Shown: positions 1 through 7,653 of the stretch, one piece after another | Layout of the letters: each line of letters starts with the position of its first letter | Numbering within the stretch: position 1 is the stretch's first letter | From: Nonomuraea turcica | GTDB lineage: Bacteria > Actinomycetota > Actinomycetes > Streptosporangiales > Streptosporangiaceae | NCBI RefSeq assembly: GCF_030718205.1 | Contig: NZ_JAUZQF010000008.1 | Span: forward strand, 186,001-250,000 | Direction of reading: 5' to 3' | Length of the DNA: 64,000 nt | The notes under the pieces: generated by a model | What the model saw: the letters and a program-made list of their open reading frames with translations, nothing else | Database searches by the model: none | Told to the model about the DNA's origin: nothing | Position numbers and translations under genes: made by a program

Positions 1-1907
1 AGGGCGGGCAGCGTGGAGTTCTCGCCCTTCAACACGGCGACCACGCGCAACGGCACGGTCCCCGCCAGGTCGGTCCTGGCCCGTACGGTGCCGCCGACCG
101 CCACGCCCAGCTCCTCGGCCGCGTAGTCGAGGAGCGCCACCTCACCGGTGGACATCCCGGTCGTGGACCCGGCGACGACCTCGGGGGTGACGGTCCCGTG
201 GTAGGTGCCGATGTCGTAGCGCCGGTCCCCCACCTTGGTCGGAGTCCTGCGGACCTGCAGCACGGAAGCCAGCTCCGGCTTGCCGCGCAGCTCCTCCGCC
301 ACCGACCGCGGCACACCGGCCTCGCGCCCCTGCGTGGCCAGCATGTAGTCGACGGGGAACTGCTCGTCGAGCTTGCTCCACACGCTCACCCGGGTGGAGG
401 CGCTGAGCACCGAGAGCAGCGTCATGAGCGTCACGCCAATGGTCAGCGCGACGGTCGTGGTGGCGGCCCGCGAGGGGTTGCGCGCGGAATTGTCCAGCGC
501 CAGCCGCCCCGGCACGCCGAACAACCGGGCCGGGATCCAGCCCACCGCCGCGCTCAGCGGCTTGACCAGCACCGGCCCGAGGATCAGCACGGCGAGGAAG
601 GTCAGAGCGCCGCCGGCCATCACGACGAACAGGGTGGGCGGCTCGCCAGGCCGCATCCCCCATACGCCGAAGCCGGTCGTCCCCATCCCGGCCAGCAGGA
701 ACAGCGCCGCGAAGAGCCAGCGCAGCACCCCGGTGCGGTACGTCTGCTCCTCCACCTGCGTGCGCAGCGCCGCGACCGGCGGCACCCGGGTGGCCGAACG
801 GGCAGGCAGGAGCGCCGCGCACACCGTGACCACCAGGCCGACGGCCAGGCCGATGGCGATCGTGGCCGGCGCCAGCGTCACGGCCGCGTCGGTGGGCAGC
901 GCAGCGTCGAGCGCGCCGAGGACCGCGAGCGTGAGAACGGCCAGGCCGTACCCGATGACCAGGCCGGACGCGGAGGCGATCAGGCCGACCACCACCGACT
1001 CCAGCAGGATCGAGCCGAACACCTGCCCCCGCGTGGCCCCGATGCACCGCAGCAGCGCCATCTCCCTGGTCCGCTGCGCGACGAGGATGCCGAACGTGTT
1101 GTAGATGACCAGCGCCGCCACCATCATCGCCACCGCGCCGAACAGCAGCAGCCCCACCGTCAGCGTCCGCATCTCGAACCCGGCCGCACTGGCCAGGTCG
1201 GCGGCCAGCTCATCGCCGGTCTTGACCACGGCGCCGCCGCCGGCGGCCGCCGCCACGAGCTGCTTCAGCCCGGCGGACGGGCCCGCGACATCGATCTCGC
1301 GGTACCCCTTCGCGCCGGTCATCCGCTGCGCGGTGGCCGGGGTGAAGCCGACGACGCCGGTGTACGCGAGCTCCTGGTCCACGCCGGGATCGAGCAGACC
1401 GACCAGCTTGAACCGGTGCTGACTCTGCGAGCCGTCGAGCACGGTGATCGTGTCGCCGATCTGGAGTTTCTGGGCCTTGGCGGTGTTCTCGTCGAGGACG
1501 GCCGCCTGGTCGTCGGTGCCGGGGCCCGAGCCGGAGACGATCGCGGTGCGATCCAGCGGCCCACGCACGATCGAGATGGCCGTGGTGGGCACGCTGCCCA
1601 CGACCTTGCCATCCTTGCCGAGCAGCGGCGCGGGCTCCCGGATCAGGCCCTGCGCCTCGGTCACGCCTTCGACGGCGCGTACCCGCTCCAAGATCTTCTC
1701 GGACAGCACGCCGCCGGAGTCCTTCGGCAGGACGGCCACGTCGACCTTGCCGGCGTCGGCCGTGACCCGCTGGGAGAATCCGGCCTGGATGGTGTCGTTC
1801 AGCACGAACGTGCCCGCGATGAACCCGACCCCCAGCATGATCGCCAGAGAGGTGAGCAACAACCGGAGCCGGTGCGCGCGCAGCCCGGCCAGTGCCGTCT
1901 TCAGCAC
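1..1907 (-). CDS. ABC transporter permease, FtsX/MacB type (3' end outside window)
   Basis: Membrane component of an ABC exporter paired with the ATPase just upstream. About 635 residues are visible, starting at a GTG (1907-1905) that follows the ATPase stop by one base, with an SD (GGAGGGG) inside the end of the ATPase gene. The N-terminus reads MLKTALAGLRAHRLRLLLTS, followed by a first membrane helix near residues 15-37, a MacB-like extracytoplasmic domain to about 250 and an FtsX block of helices around 260-400. A second set of helices (about 430-510) precedes another extracellular region that is cut by the window edge. This 2 x FtsX layout is common in actinobacterial MacB-like exporters of peptides, lipids or drugs. 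The substrate cannot be told from sequence. Confidence 0.9.
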   Translation of the reverse strand, partial: MLKTALAGLRAHRLRLLLTSLAIMLGVGFIAGTFVLNDTIQAGFSQRVTADAGKVDVAVLPKDSGGVLSEKILERVRAVEGVTEAQGLIREPAPLLGKDGKVVGSVPTTAISIVRGPLDRTAIVSGSGPGTDDQAAVLDENTAKAQKLQIGDTITVLDGSQSQHRFKLVGLLDPGVDQELAYTGVVGFTPATAQRMTGAKGYREIDVAGPSAGLKQLVAAAAGGGAVVKTGDELAADLASAAGFEMRTLTVGLLLFGAVAMMVAALVIYNTFGILVAQRTREMALLRCIGATRGQVFGSILLESVVVGLIASASGLVIGYGLAVLTLAVLGALDAALPTDAAVTLAPATIAIGLAVGLVVTVCAALLPARSATRVPPVAALRTQVEEQTYRTGVLRWLFAALFLLAGMGTTGFGVWGMRPGEPPTLFVVMAGGALTFLAVLILGPVLVKPLSAAVGWIPARLFGVPGRLALDNSARNPSRAATTTVALTIGVTLMTLLSVLSASTRVSVWSKLDEQFPVDYMLATQGREAGVPRSVAEELRGKPELASVLQVRRTPTKVGDRRYDIGTYHGTVTPEVVAGSTTGMSTGEVALLDYAAEELGVAVGGTVRARTDLAGTVPLRVVAVLKGENSTLPA

Positions 1908-1908
1908 C

Positions 1909-2655
1909 TCACCCCTCCAGCTTCACGAGCGTGTCCAGCACGGACTGCGGCGTCGGCGCGGCGAGCTCGGTGACGAGCTCGCCGTCGTGCAGAAAGACCA
2001 CACGGTCGGCGTACGCGGCCGCCACCGGGTCGTGCGTGACCATGACGATGGTCTGGCTCAGCTCGCGTACGGACGTGCGCAGGAAGGACAGGATCTCGGC
2101 GCCGCTGCGCGAGTCCAGGTTGCCCGTCGGCTCGTCGGCGAAGATTACCTGAGGCTTGCTGATCAGCGCCCTGGCCACGGCCACCCGCTGCTGCTGGCCG
2201 CCGGACAACTCGGTCGGCCGGTGCGCCAGCCGGTCGCGCAGCCCGACCGTGTCGATCACGCGGTCGAACAGCGCCTGGTCGGCCTGGCGGGCGGAGATGT
2301 CGAGCGGCAGCCGGATGTTCTGCTCGGCGGTCAGCGTGGGCAGCAGGTTGAACGCCTGGAAGACGAAGCCGATCCGCTCGCGGCGCAGCAGCGTGAGCTG
2401 CCGGTCGGTCAGCCCGGTCAGCTCCACGTCACCGATGTGCACGGTGCCGGAGGTGGCGGTGTCGAGCCCCGCCAGGCAGTGCATCAGCGTGGACTTGCCG
2501 GAGCCCGACGGGCCCATGATCGCGGTGAACGCCCCGGTCGCGAAGGTCACGTCGACCCCCCGCAGGGCGTGCACCTCGGCGTCGCCGTGACCGTACACCT
2601 TGGTCAGATTCGTGGCCACCACGGCAGGCGGGGCCTGGGTGAGCGTCACATTCAC
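1909..2655 (-). CDS. ABC transporter ATP-binding protein (MacB/LolD type)
   Basis: Cytoplasmic ATPase of 248 residues that powers the neighbouring FtsX-type permease. Walker A GPSGSGKST lies at residues 48-56, the signature LSGGQQQR at about 150-157, and Walker B IFADEPT with its glutamate at about 171-177; an H-loop histidine follows in VMVTHD. The domain is full length with no extra regions. The ATG has AAGGAG just upstream (AAGGAGTGAATG). The gene overlaps the permease's SD, so the two are translationally coupled. The two-component genes lie immediately upstream on the same strand, which suggests that system controls the exporter, as in many antibiotic-sensing BceAB-like or VraSR-like modules. 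That link is inferred from position only. Confidence 0.95.
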   Translation of the reverse strand: MNVTLTQAPPAVVATNLTKVYGHGDAEVHALRGVDVTFATGAFTAIMGPSGSGKSTLMHCLAGLDTATSGTVHIGDVELTGLTDRQLTLLRRERIGFVFQAFNLLPTLTAEQNIRLPLDISARQADQALFDRVIDTVGLRDRLAHRPTELSGGQQQRVAVARALISKPQVIFADEPTGNLDSRSGAEILSFLRTSVRELSQTIVMVTHDPVAAAYADRVVFLHDGELVTELAAPTPQSVLDTLVKLEG

Positions 2656-2758
2656 TCCTTGTCGCGGACCAGAACAACGCGAACCACGCTAGGAGTGGAA
2701 ATTTCTTGATCCATGGGTCCTGAGGAGGGACTTCTTGTAGGACTCCAGACGACCCGGG

Positions 2759-3409
2759 TCAGACTTTCGGTCGATGGGACGGGGTGATCAGGCCGCTCTC
2801 GTACGCGTACACGACCACTTGTGCCCGGTCCCGCAGGCCCAGCTTGGCCAGCACCCGCCCCAGATGCGTCTTCACCGTCGCCTCCGCGACCTCCAGGCGG
2901 CCCGCGATCTCCATGTTGGACAGGCCGCGCGCCACCATGAGCAGGACCTCCCGCTCACGGGGTGTGAGGTCGGCCGTCCTGGCCGGCTCCCCCGACGGCA
3001 GCTGCCCGGCGAACCGGTCCAGCATGCGCCGCAAGGTGGGCGGCGCCACCACGGCGTCGCCCGCGTGCACGTGCCTGATGGCGCTGACCAGGTCGTCCGG
3101 CGGCACGTCCTTCAGCAGGAAACCGGCCGCGCCTGCCTTGACCGCCGCGAACGCGTACTCGTCCAGGTCGAACGTGGTCAGGATCAGCACCTTCGGCCCG
3201 TCGATCCGGCTGGTCGCCTCGACGCCGTCCATGGTGGGCATGCGCACGTCCATGAGCACGACGTCCACCTCGGTGGTCTTCAGCAGCTCCAGGGCCGCCG
3301 CCCCGTCGCCGGCCTCGGCCACCACCTCGATGTCCGGCTGTGCTCCGAGCACCATCCTGAAGCCGGCGCGCAACAGCTCCTGATCGTCGACCAGCATCAC
3401 GCGTATCAC
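2759..3409 (-). CDS. NarL/LuxR-family response regulator
   Basis: DNA-binding response regulator of 216 residues. The receiver domain (about 1-120) has the acidic pair in MLVDDQ (D8, D9), the phospho-acceptor D54 in VLMDVRMP, the LTTFD switch threonine and the conserved lysine in LLKDV. A LuxR-type HTH (about 148-210) begins LTPREREVLLMVARGLSN and includes the recognition helix in EATVKTHL. The start is the GTG at 3409 with a strong GGAGGAGG SD seven bases upstream. It lies 14 bp behind the histidine kinase gene in the same operon, so the kinase is its partner. Probable target: the ABC exporter operon 100 bp downstream (inference). Confidence 0.95.
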   Translation of the reverse strand: MIRVMLVDDQELLRAGFRMVLGAQPDIEVVAEAGDGAAALELLKTTEVDVVLMDVRMPTMDGVEATSRIDGPKVLILTTFDLDEYAFAAVKAGAAGFLLKDVPPDDLVSAIRHVHAGDAVVAPPTLRRMLDRFAGQLPSGEPARTADLTPREREVLLMVARGLSNMEIAGRLEVAEATVKTHLGRVLAKLGLRDRAQVVVYAYESGLITPSHRPKV

Positions 3410-3423
3410 CAGGCCGCCTCCTC

Positions 3424-4593
3424 CTACGCCGCTTTGACCATGGGCAACCTGGCCAGCACCTCGAAGCCGCCGCCAGAGCGCGGGCCCGCCGACATCGCGC
3501 CACCGTACATGCCGACCCGTTCGCGCATGCCGATCAGCCCGTGGCCGTCGGAGCTGTGCGGGGCGGCGGCTCCCCTGCCGTCGTCGGTCACGCGGACGAC
3601 CAGGTCGGGGGCGCCGTACTCGATCTCCACGACCGCCTGGACGTCCGGGCCGCCGTGTTTGAGCGCGTTCGTGAGGGCTTCCTGGACGATGCGGTAGATC
3701 GCGAGCTGCTGGCCCTCGGGCAGCTCTCTGGGCACGCCGGAGACCCGCAGCCTGGCCGGCACCGCCGAGCCGCGTATCAGCTCCTCCAGCTGGGCCAGCC
3801 CCGGCTGGGGGGTGTAGTCGGTGTCTCCGTGCTCGTTCTCGCGCAGCACGCCGACCAGCCTGCGCATCTCCGCGAGCGCCGCCCGGCCGGTCTTGGAGAT
3901 GGTCCTGACAGCCTGGCGGGCCTGCTCGGGGTCGCTGTCCAGGGCGAAGCCCGCGCCGTCGGCCTGCACCACCATGACGCTGACATTGTGGGCCACGACG
4001 TCGTGCAACTCCCTGGCGATCCTGGCGCGCTCGGCCGCGGCGGCCATCCTGGCCTGCTGATCCCGCTCGCGTTCGGCCCGCTCGGCGCGTTCCTCCAGGC
4101 CCTCCAGGTAGCGGCGGCGCGTGTTGGCGTACAGGCCGGTCAGCCAGATCGTGACCACGAAGATCGAGCCGCTGAAGAACATCCCGAATGTCGGCGCGTC
4201 CCAGCTCACCAGCGCCATGAACATCCCCAGTTCCGCCACCAGGCCGGCGGCCAGCGCCCAGCGGAACGAGCACCGGTAGGCCACCGCCCATAGCGCGACC
4301 AGCACCGAGAGGTTGGCCGGCAGCAGGTCGACGTCCGCTAACCACTGGCCGAAGCAGACCAGCGAGATGGCCGCGAACGCGGCGAGCGGCCGGCCCGGCC
4401 ACAGCAGCGGCACCAGCAGCAGCACCGACAACCCCACGTAGCCAGCCAAGCCGACATATTGCCCACCGCCCGGCGACGTGTTGGTCACGAACGGCACCGC
4501 GAGAATGGCGCACAGCGCGGCGAGAGGCGCGACCCGGAGGGCGCCCGCCAGCTTCTCATGGCGTCTGGACCACGCCCGTACCCTGCCGAACAC
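3424..4593 (-). CDS. Sensor histidine kinase, HisKA_3 (NarL-partner) family
   Basis: Membrane sensor kinase of about 389 residues. Four or five hydrophobic helices occupy the N-terminal 150 residues, followed by a charged coiled-coil linker (RAERAERERDQQARMAAAAE), the HisKA_3 dimerisation helix with the phospho-acceptor His in ARELHDVVAHNVS, and a HATPase_c domain with DDGRG and GHGLIGMRERV. No extracytoplasmic sensor domain is visible, so the signal is probably sensed in the membrane. I chose the GTG at 4593 (GTGAGGAT upstream); an in-frame GTG at 4668 would add 25 residues but has no SD. It is followed by its response regulator and is divergent from the gene at 4760. Confidence 0.88.
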   Translation of the reverse strand: MFGRVRAWSRRHEKLAGALRVAPLAALCAILAVPFVTNTSPGGGQYVGLAGYVGLSVLLLVPLLWPGRPLAAFAAISLVCFGQWLADVDLLPANLSVLVALWAVAYRCSFRWALAAGLVAELGMFMALVSWDAPTFGMFFSGSIFVVTIWLTGLYANTRRRYLEGLEERAERAERERDQQARMAAAAERARIARELHDVVAHNVSVMVVQADGAGFALDSDPEQARQAVRTISKTGRAALAEMRRLVGVLRENEHGDTDYTPQPGLAQLEELIRGSAVPARLRVSGVPRELPEGQQLAIYRIVQEALTNALKHGGPDVQAVVEIEYGAPDLVVRVTDDGRGAAAPHSSDGHGLIGMRERVGMYGGAMSAGPRSGGGFEVLARLPMVKAA

Positions 4594-4759
4594 ATCCTCA
4601 CGATATGTAACCCGGGCCCGCCATCGCTCCGCCTCCAGGCGGAAGTGCGCGTACGACCCAGGTCGCACACCAGCGAAGGTCTTACGCGGGTCTTACGGCG
4701 GTTTGGGCATTCTCTATACCGGGAGCGCCCCTCCAGGGGGCGAGTAAAGGGAGATCGTG

Positions 4760-5290
4760 ATGGCGGATCATGATCGCGACGCTGGGTCGCGCGGTGAAGA
4801 GGAAGCACCGCGCGACCCTGCCCGGGAGGAGCCTGCGGCCCCCTCGAACGAGCGCGACACGGACGTGTACCCCGACCAGCAGCCCAACCTGAAGTACGGA
4901 GAGATCCCCCCGGGCCCCCAGGTGAGCCAGGACGACACGGCGGCCGCGCGTACCATGCCCGGCTCGACCGGCTGGGATTCCTCCCGGCGCCCCGACGCCT
5001 CTTTCCGTGACTATCTCCGGCAGAAGCCGACCCAGATTGTCGGCGCCGGTCTGATCGGCCTGATCGTGGGCGCCCTGTTCGGCGGCACCGCGGTGGCGGT
5101 GGTGAGCAATCTGGGCGACCGGCACGACCGTCATGGCGTGTACATGCAATATCCCGACTGGGGACCGAGACGCCTCGTGATCCCGGATCGGCTCGGTGAG
5201 CTCTGCCTGGAGACCGGGAACGGCGTCGCCTGCGAGGCGCCGTTCGATCAGCGGATCCGGCCCAATACCGAGCCGACCAGCACCGGCTAG
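4760..5290 (+). CDS. Single-pass membrane protein, unknown function
   Basis: I do not recognise this protein of about 176 residues. The first 90 residues are highly charged, proline-rich and probably disordered, with many Asp, Glu and Arg. A single helix (about 94-115, IVGAGLIGLIVGALFGGTAV) follows, then a short domain with two cysteines (in ELCLETGNGVACE) that could form a disulfide outside the cell. The architecture suggests a cytoplasmic tail, one helix and a small external domain. The ATG at 4760 has GGGAG at a good distance; a GTG directly before it is the alternative. Divergent from the histidine kinase. Confidence 0.75.
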   Translation: MADHDRDAGSRGEEEAPRDPAREEPAAPSNERDTDVYPDQQPNLKYGEIPPGPQVSQDDTAAARTMPGSTGWDSSRRPDASFRDYLRQKPTQIVGAGLIGLIVGALFGGTAVAVVSNLGDRHDRHGVYMQYPDWGPRRLVIPDRLGELCLETGNGVACEAPFDQRIRPNTEPTSTG

Positions 5291-5380
5291 TCCGACTAAA
5301 TAGCCTATTTCACGAAATACGGACAGCTCGAAGCGCAGGTCATTCGGAAAATTGTCGGTCGGCCTTCCTATGCTGTATCC

Positions 5381-6379
5381 ATGCGGAACGCCGATCTCAC
5401 TGCGGAAGAGCTGGCCCGGGTCGCGAGTCAGGCCAGGTCGATGACGGAGCTCCTGTCGCTGCTCGGCTTGAACAACTCTGGGGGCCGCCGTGCCGCCCTC
5501 AAACGGAAAATTGCCGAACTAGGCATCGATACCAGTCATTTCCGGCGCGCATCATATAGCAAATACACACCCGAGATCCTGTCCGCTGCGGTGGCCGCGT
5601 CTACAAGCGTCAACGGGGTTCTCGAGCACTTGGGAATCCCGCGCAGCGGTGGGGCGCATTCACATATCAGCCGCCGCATCAAGGCTCTCGGCCTCGATAT
5701 CTCGCATTTCTCACACGTTAATGGGCATTGGCCGACGCCTCATCAACAGTTCGATCGCGGCACTCTAGAAAAAGCGGCGGACGGCGCAGGGAGCATGCGA
5801 GACATTATGCGGCGTCTTGGTATACCCGAGTCCGGGAGGTCGCGAGAAGAGATCCGCCGTCAACTTCAGGCGTTCGGGCTGCCGGAACCCTCCGGGTTTC
5901 AGCGTATCCGGCTCAGCGAGGCGGACGTCCGATCGGCCGCCGAGGCGTCACGCTCGGTCGTGTCGATGATGCGCCTTCTCAATCTGCCGGTCACCGAGAC
6001 CAACCGGCGACGTGTCCTGCGCTGCATCGCCCGTTACCGCATCGACACGTCCCGCTTCGACCGCACGCTCACCAGTTCCCTTCTGAGTGTGAGCAGCCGC
6101 AGCGACCCGCGTGCAATTTTGGTGGTACGACCTCCCGGCGCAGGCCGTACCCCAGGACGCGTCCTCCGACGTGCACTAAGCGATATCGGCGTGCCCGCTG
6201 CCTGTGAGAAGTGCGGAGTCGGTGACCTGTGGCAAGGAGCACCACTGACGCTCGAGGTCGACCACGTCAACGGCAATCCCCTCGACAACCGCCAAGAAAA
6301 CCTTCGCCTGCTGTGCCCGAACTGCCACTCGCAAACGGCGACATTTGCCGGGCGAAACAGAGGCCGCCGAAGTGCGTAG
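5381..6379 (+). CDS. HNH endonuclease with four tandem 48-residue HTH-like repeats
   Basis: Probable DNA endonuclease of 332 residues. Residues 7-54, 63-110, 125-173 and 179-226 are four copies of one motif: an alanine-rich helix, a serine-led LL/L-G-I/L turn, a GG or SG loop, a basic helix, and LG(I/L)D(T/I)SHF at the end. Single or double copies of this motif are common in phage and actinobacterial HNH proteins, where it is taken as a DNA-binding unit. The C-terminal HNH domain has CEKC (275/278), DH (294-295), N307, CPNC (312/315) and H316, so the zinc and catalytic residues are intact. The base composition is visibly less GC-rich than its neighbours and the gene stops 3 bp from a tRNA-Leu, both suggesting acquisition. 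No SD; a TATGCT box six bases before the ATG suggests a leaderless mRNA. Confidence 0.88.
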   Translation: MRNADLTAEELARVASQARSMTELLSLLGLNNSGGRRAALKRKIAELGIDTSHFRRASYSKYTPEILSAAVAASTSVNGVLEHLGIPRSGGAHSHISRRIKALGLDISHFSHVNGHWPTPHQQFDRGTLEKAADGAGSMRDIMRRLGIPESGRSREEIRRQLQAFGLPEPSGFQRIRLSEADVRSAAEASRSVVSMMRLLNLPVTETNRRRVLRCIARYRIDTSRFDRTLTSSLLSVSSRSDPRAILVVRPPGAGRTPGRVLRRALSDIGVPAACEKCGVGDLWQGAPLTLEVDHVNGNPLDNRQENLRLLCPNCHSQTATFAGRNRGRRSA

Positions 6380-6382
6380 AGG

Positions 6383-6465
6383 TGCGGGCGGGGGGACTCG
6401 AACCCCCACAGTGTTTCCACCAACAGGACCTAAACCTGCCGCGTATGCCATTTCGCCACGCCCGC
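6383..6465 (-). tRNA. tRNA-Leu (anticodon TAG)
   Basis: The reverse strand folds into a class II tRNA. The acceptor stem GCGGGCG pairs with CGCCCGC (7 bp, discriminator A at 6383); the anticodon loop is TTTAGGT with anticodon TAG inside a CAGG/CCTG stem; there is a long variable arm; and the T arm contains GGTTCGAGTCC. CCA is not encoded. The HNH endonuclease gene on the other strand ends at 6379, immediately beyond the tRNA 3' end. Confidence 0.96.
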
Positions 6466-6582
6466 ACAGCCCCGCCCAAAGCAGGCCTCACATAGTTTAG
6501 CGCTCCAGGCGGGGCACAGGCGCCTCTGTGATGACGACACGGTTCCCTTAGGACGCTCGTCAACGGTGTCCCGCGGCCGGGG

Positions 6583-7071
6583 TCAGGCCAGGCCCAGCTT
6601 CTTCTTCAGCGAAGCCACGTGCCCCGTGGCCTTCACGTTGTAGAGGGCCTGCTCGACCTTCCCCTCCCCGTCGATGACGAACGTCGAGCGAATGACGCCC
6701 ACGACCTCCTTGCCGTACAACTTCTTCGTGCCGTACGCCCCGTACGCCTGATGGACGGCCAGGTCGGGGTCCGACAGCAGGGGAAAGGTCAGCGCGTCGC
6801 GCTCGGCGAACTTGGCGAGTTTCGCCGGCTTGTCCTTCGACACGCCGAGCACCACGAAACCCTCGTCCGTCAGCTGGGCCAGGTTGTCGCGGAAATCGCA
6901 GGCCTGCTTGGTGCAGCCGGGCGTCATCGCGGCAGGGTAGAAATAAAGGATCACCCGCTTGCCGCGGTAGGCGTCGAGCGAGACGGTGCCGCCGTCGGCA
7001 GTGGGGAGCGTGAATTCGGGCGCGGCGTCGCCGGGCGCGAGCTTGGTTGCGGTCTGCTGGGTATCGGTCAC
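6583..7071 (-). CDS. bcp: Thiol peroxidase Bcp (peroxiredoxin Q)
   Basis: Cytoplasmic thioredoxin-dependent peroxidase of 162 residues that reduces H2O2 and organic hydroperoxides. The peroxidatic Cys53 and resolving Cys58 lie in TPGCTKQACDFRD, the CxxxxC arrangement of atypical 2-Cys Bcp enzymes. The thioredoxin fold is complete (YFYPAAMTPGC, FPLLSDPD, RSTFVID). The GTG start has GAGGAGG five bases upstream. It is divergent from the DUF3618 gene at 7230, with a shared 158-bp upstream region. Confidence 0.95.
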   Translation of the reverse strand: MTDTQQTATKLAPGDAAPEFTLPTADGGTVSLDAYRGKRVILYFYPAAMTPGCTKQACDFRDNLAQLTDEGFVVLGVSKDKPAKLAKFAERDALTFPLLSDPDLAVHQAYGAYGTKKLYGKEVVGVIRSTFVIDGEGKVEQALYNVKATGHVASLKKKLGLA

Positions 7072-7229
7072 GGGGCCCTCCTCAGTTCCTCCCGCAAACC
7101 TACCGGCTACCGGCCCTGTCGCCGTGCCGTGCGGTGCGGGGACCTGACAGACTGATCAGGACCAGAACGGACGGAGCTCGCACGGCACGCGGAGCGGGCG
7201 CGGCCCCTCATACGGTCGAAAGGAGAGCC

Positions 7230-7562
7230 ATGGCTGACACCGATCCCGACGAGTTGGAGCGGCGGATCGCGCGCACGCGCGCGGAGTTGGCTCAGACGGT
7301 CGACGCCATTGCCGACCGGGTGAGCCCCAAGCGGGTCGCCGAGCGTACGGTCGCCGACGTCAAGAGCAGGGCCGGGCATTTCGTGGCGTCCGTGGGCGAT
7401 GCCCTGGGGGTGACGCAGAAGCCGGTCGAATACGCCGACACCGTCGAAGGGGTGTGGGAGGAGGAGCGGCCCAACCTGGCTCCGGTGCTGATCGGGGTGG
7501 GTGCCGCGCTGGTCGTGGGGGCCGCCATCGTGCTCTGGCGCCGCCGGCGCCGGCTCCGCTGA
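7230..7562 (+). CDS. DUF3618-family membrane protein
   Basis: Small protein of 110 residues. The N-terminal half matches the DUF3618 pattern (ELERRIARTRAELAQTVDAI, then RVSPKRVAERT), an amphipathic segment that often occurs beside phage-shock-like or cell-envelope proteins in actinobacteria. One C-terminal helix (about 86-105) is followed by a run of arginines (RRRRRLR), giving an anchored protein with a positive cytoplasmic end. The ATG at 7230 is preceded by AAAGGAGAG. The function is unknown; a membrane or cell-envelope role is inferred from the family. Confidence 0.85.
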   Translation: MADTDPDELERRIARTRAELAQTVDAIADRVSPKRVAERTVADVKSRAGHFVASVGDALGVTQKPVEYADTVEGVWEEERPNLAPVLIGVGAALVVGAAIVLWRRRRRLR

Positions 7563-7623
7563 CCAGACGGCTCCGCTGACCAGACCGCGCCCTGACCAGA
7601 CGGTACGGCGCCCCTGACCTGAC
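7559..7623 (+). repeat. Four imperfect copies of a CTGACCAGAC-type direct repeat
   Basis: CTGACCAGAC occurs at 7559, 7576 and 7592, and CTGACCTGAC at 7614, each followed by a GC-rich CGGCTCCG or GCGCC spacer. The first copy overlaps the stop codon of the DUF3618 gene. The array fills the gap before the convergent gene ending at 7654. It may be decayed duplication of the gene end; no function is evident. Confidence 0.6.
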
Positions 7624-7653
7624 GGCGCCGCTCCTGGGAGGAAGGGCCGGGCT

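Noticed and set aside
198..1973. Long plus-strand reading frame opposite the ABC permease
   Set aside because: The minus-strand permease frame has clear homology, SD and coupling to the ATPase. The opposite frame is a high-GC shadow without recognisable domain.
3424..4668. Longer histidine kinase start at 4668
   Set aside because: The extra 25 residues are not typical and there is no SD; GTG 4593 has GTGAGGAT upstream.
5298..5310. AT-rich palindrome AAATAGCCTATTT as terminator
   Set aside because: The stem is only 6 bp of mostly A/T pairs with a one-base centre; too weak to call, though it lies right after a stop codon.
5290..6500. Integrated element bounded by tRNA-Leu repeats
   Set aside because: No copy of the tRNA 3' end was seen upstream of the HNH gene and there is no integrase; only the endonuclease gene and its base composition hint at acquisition.
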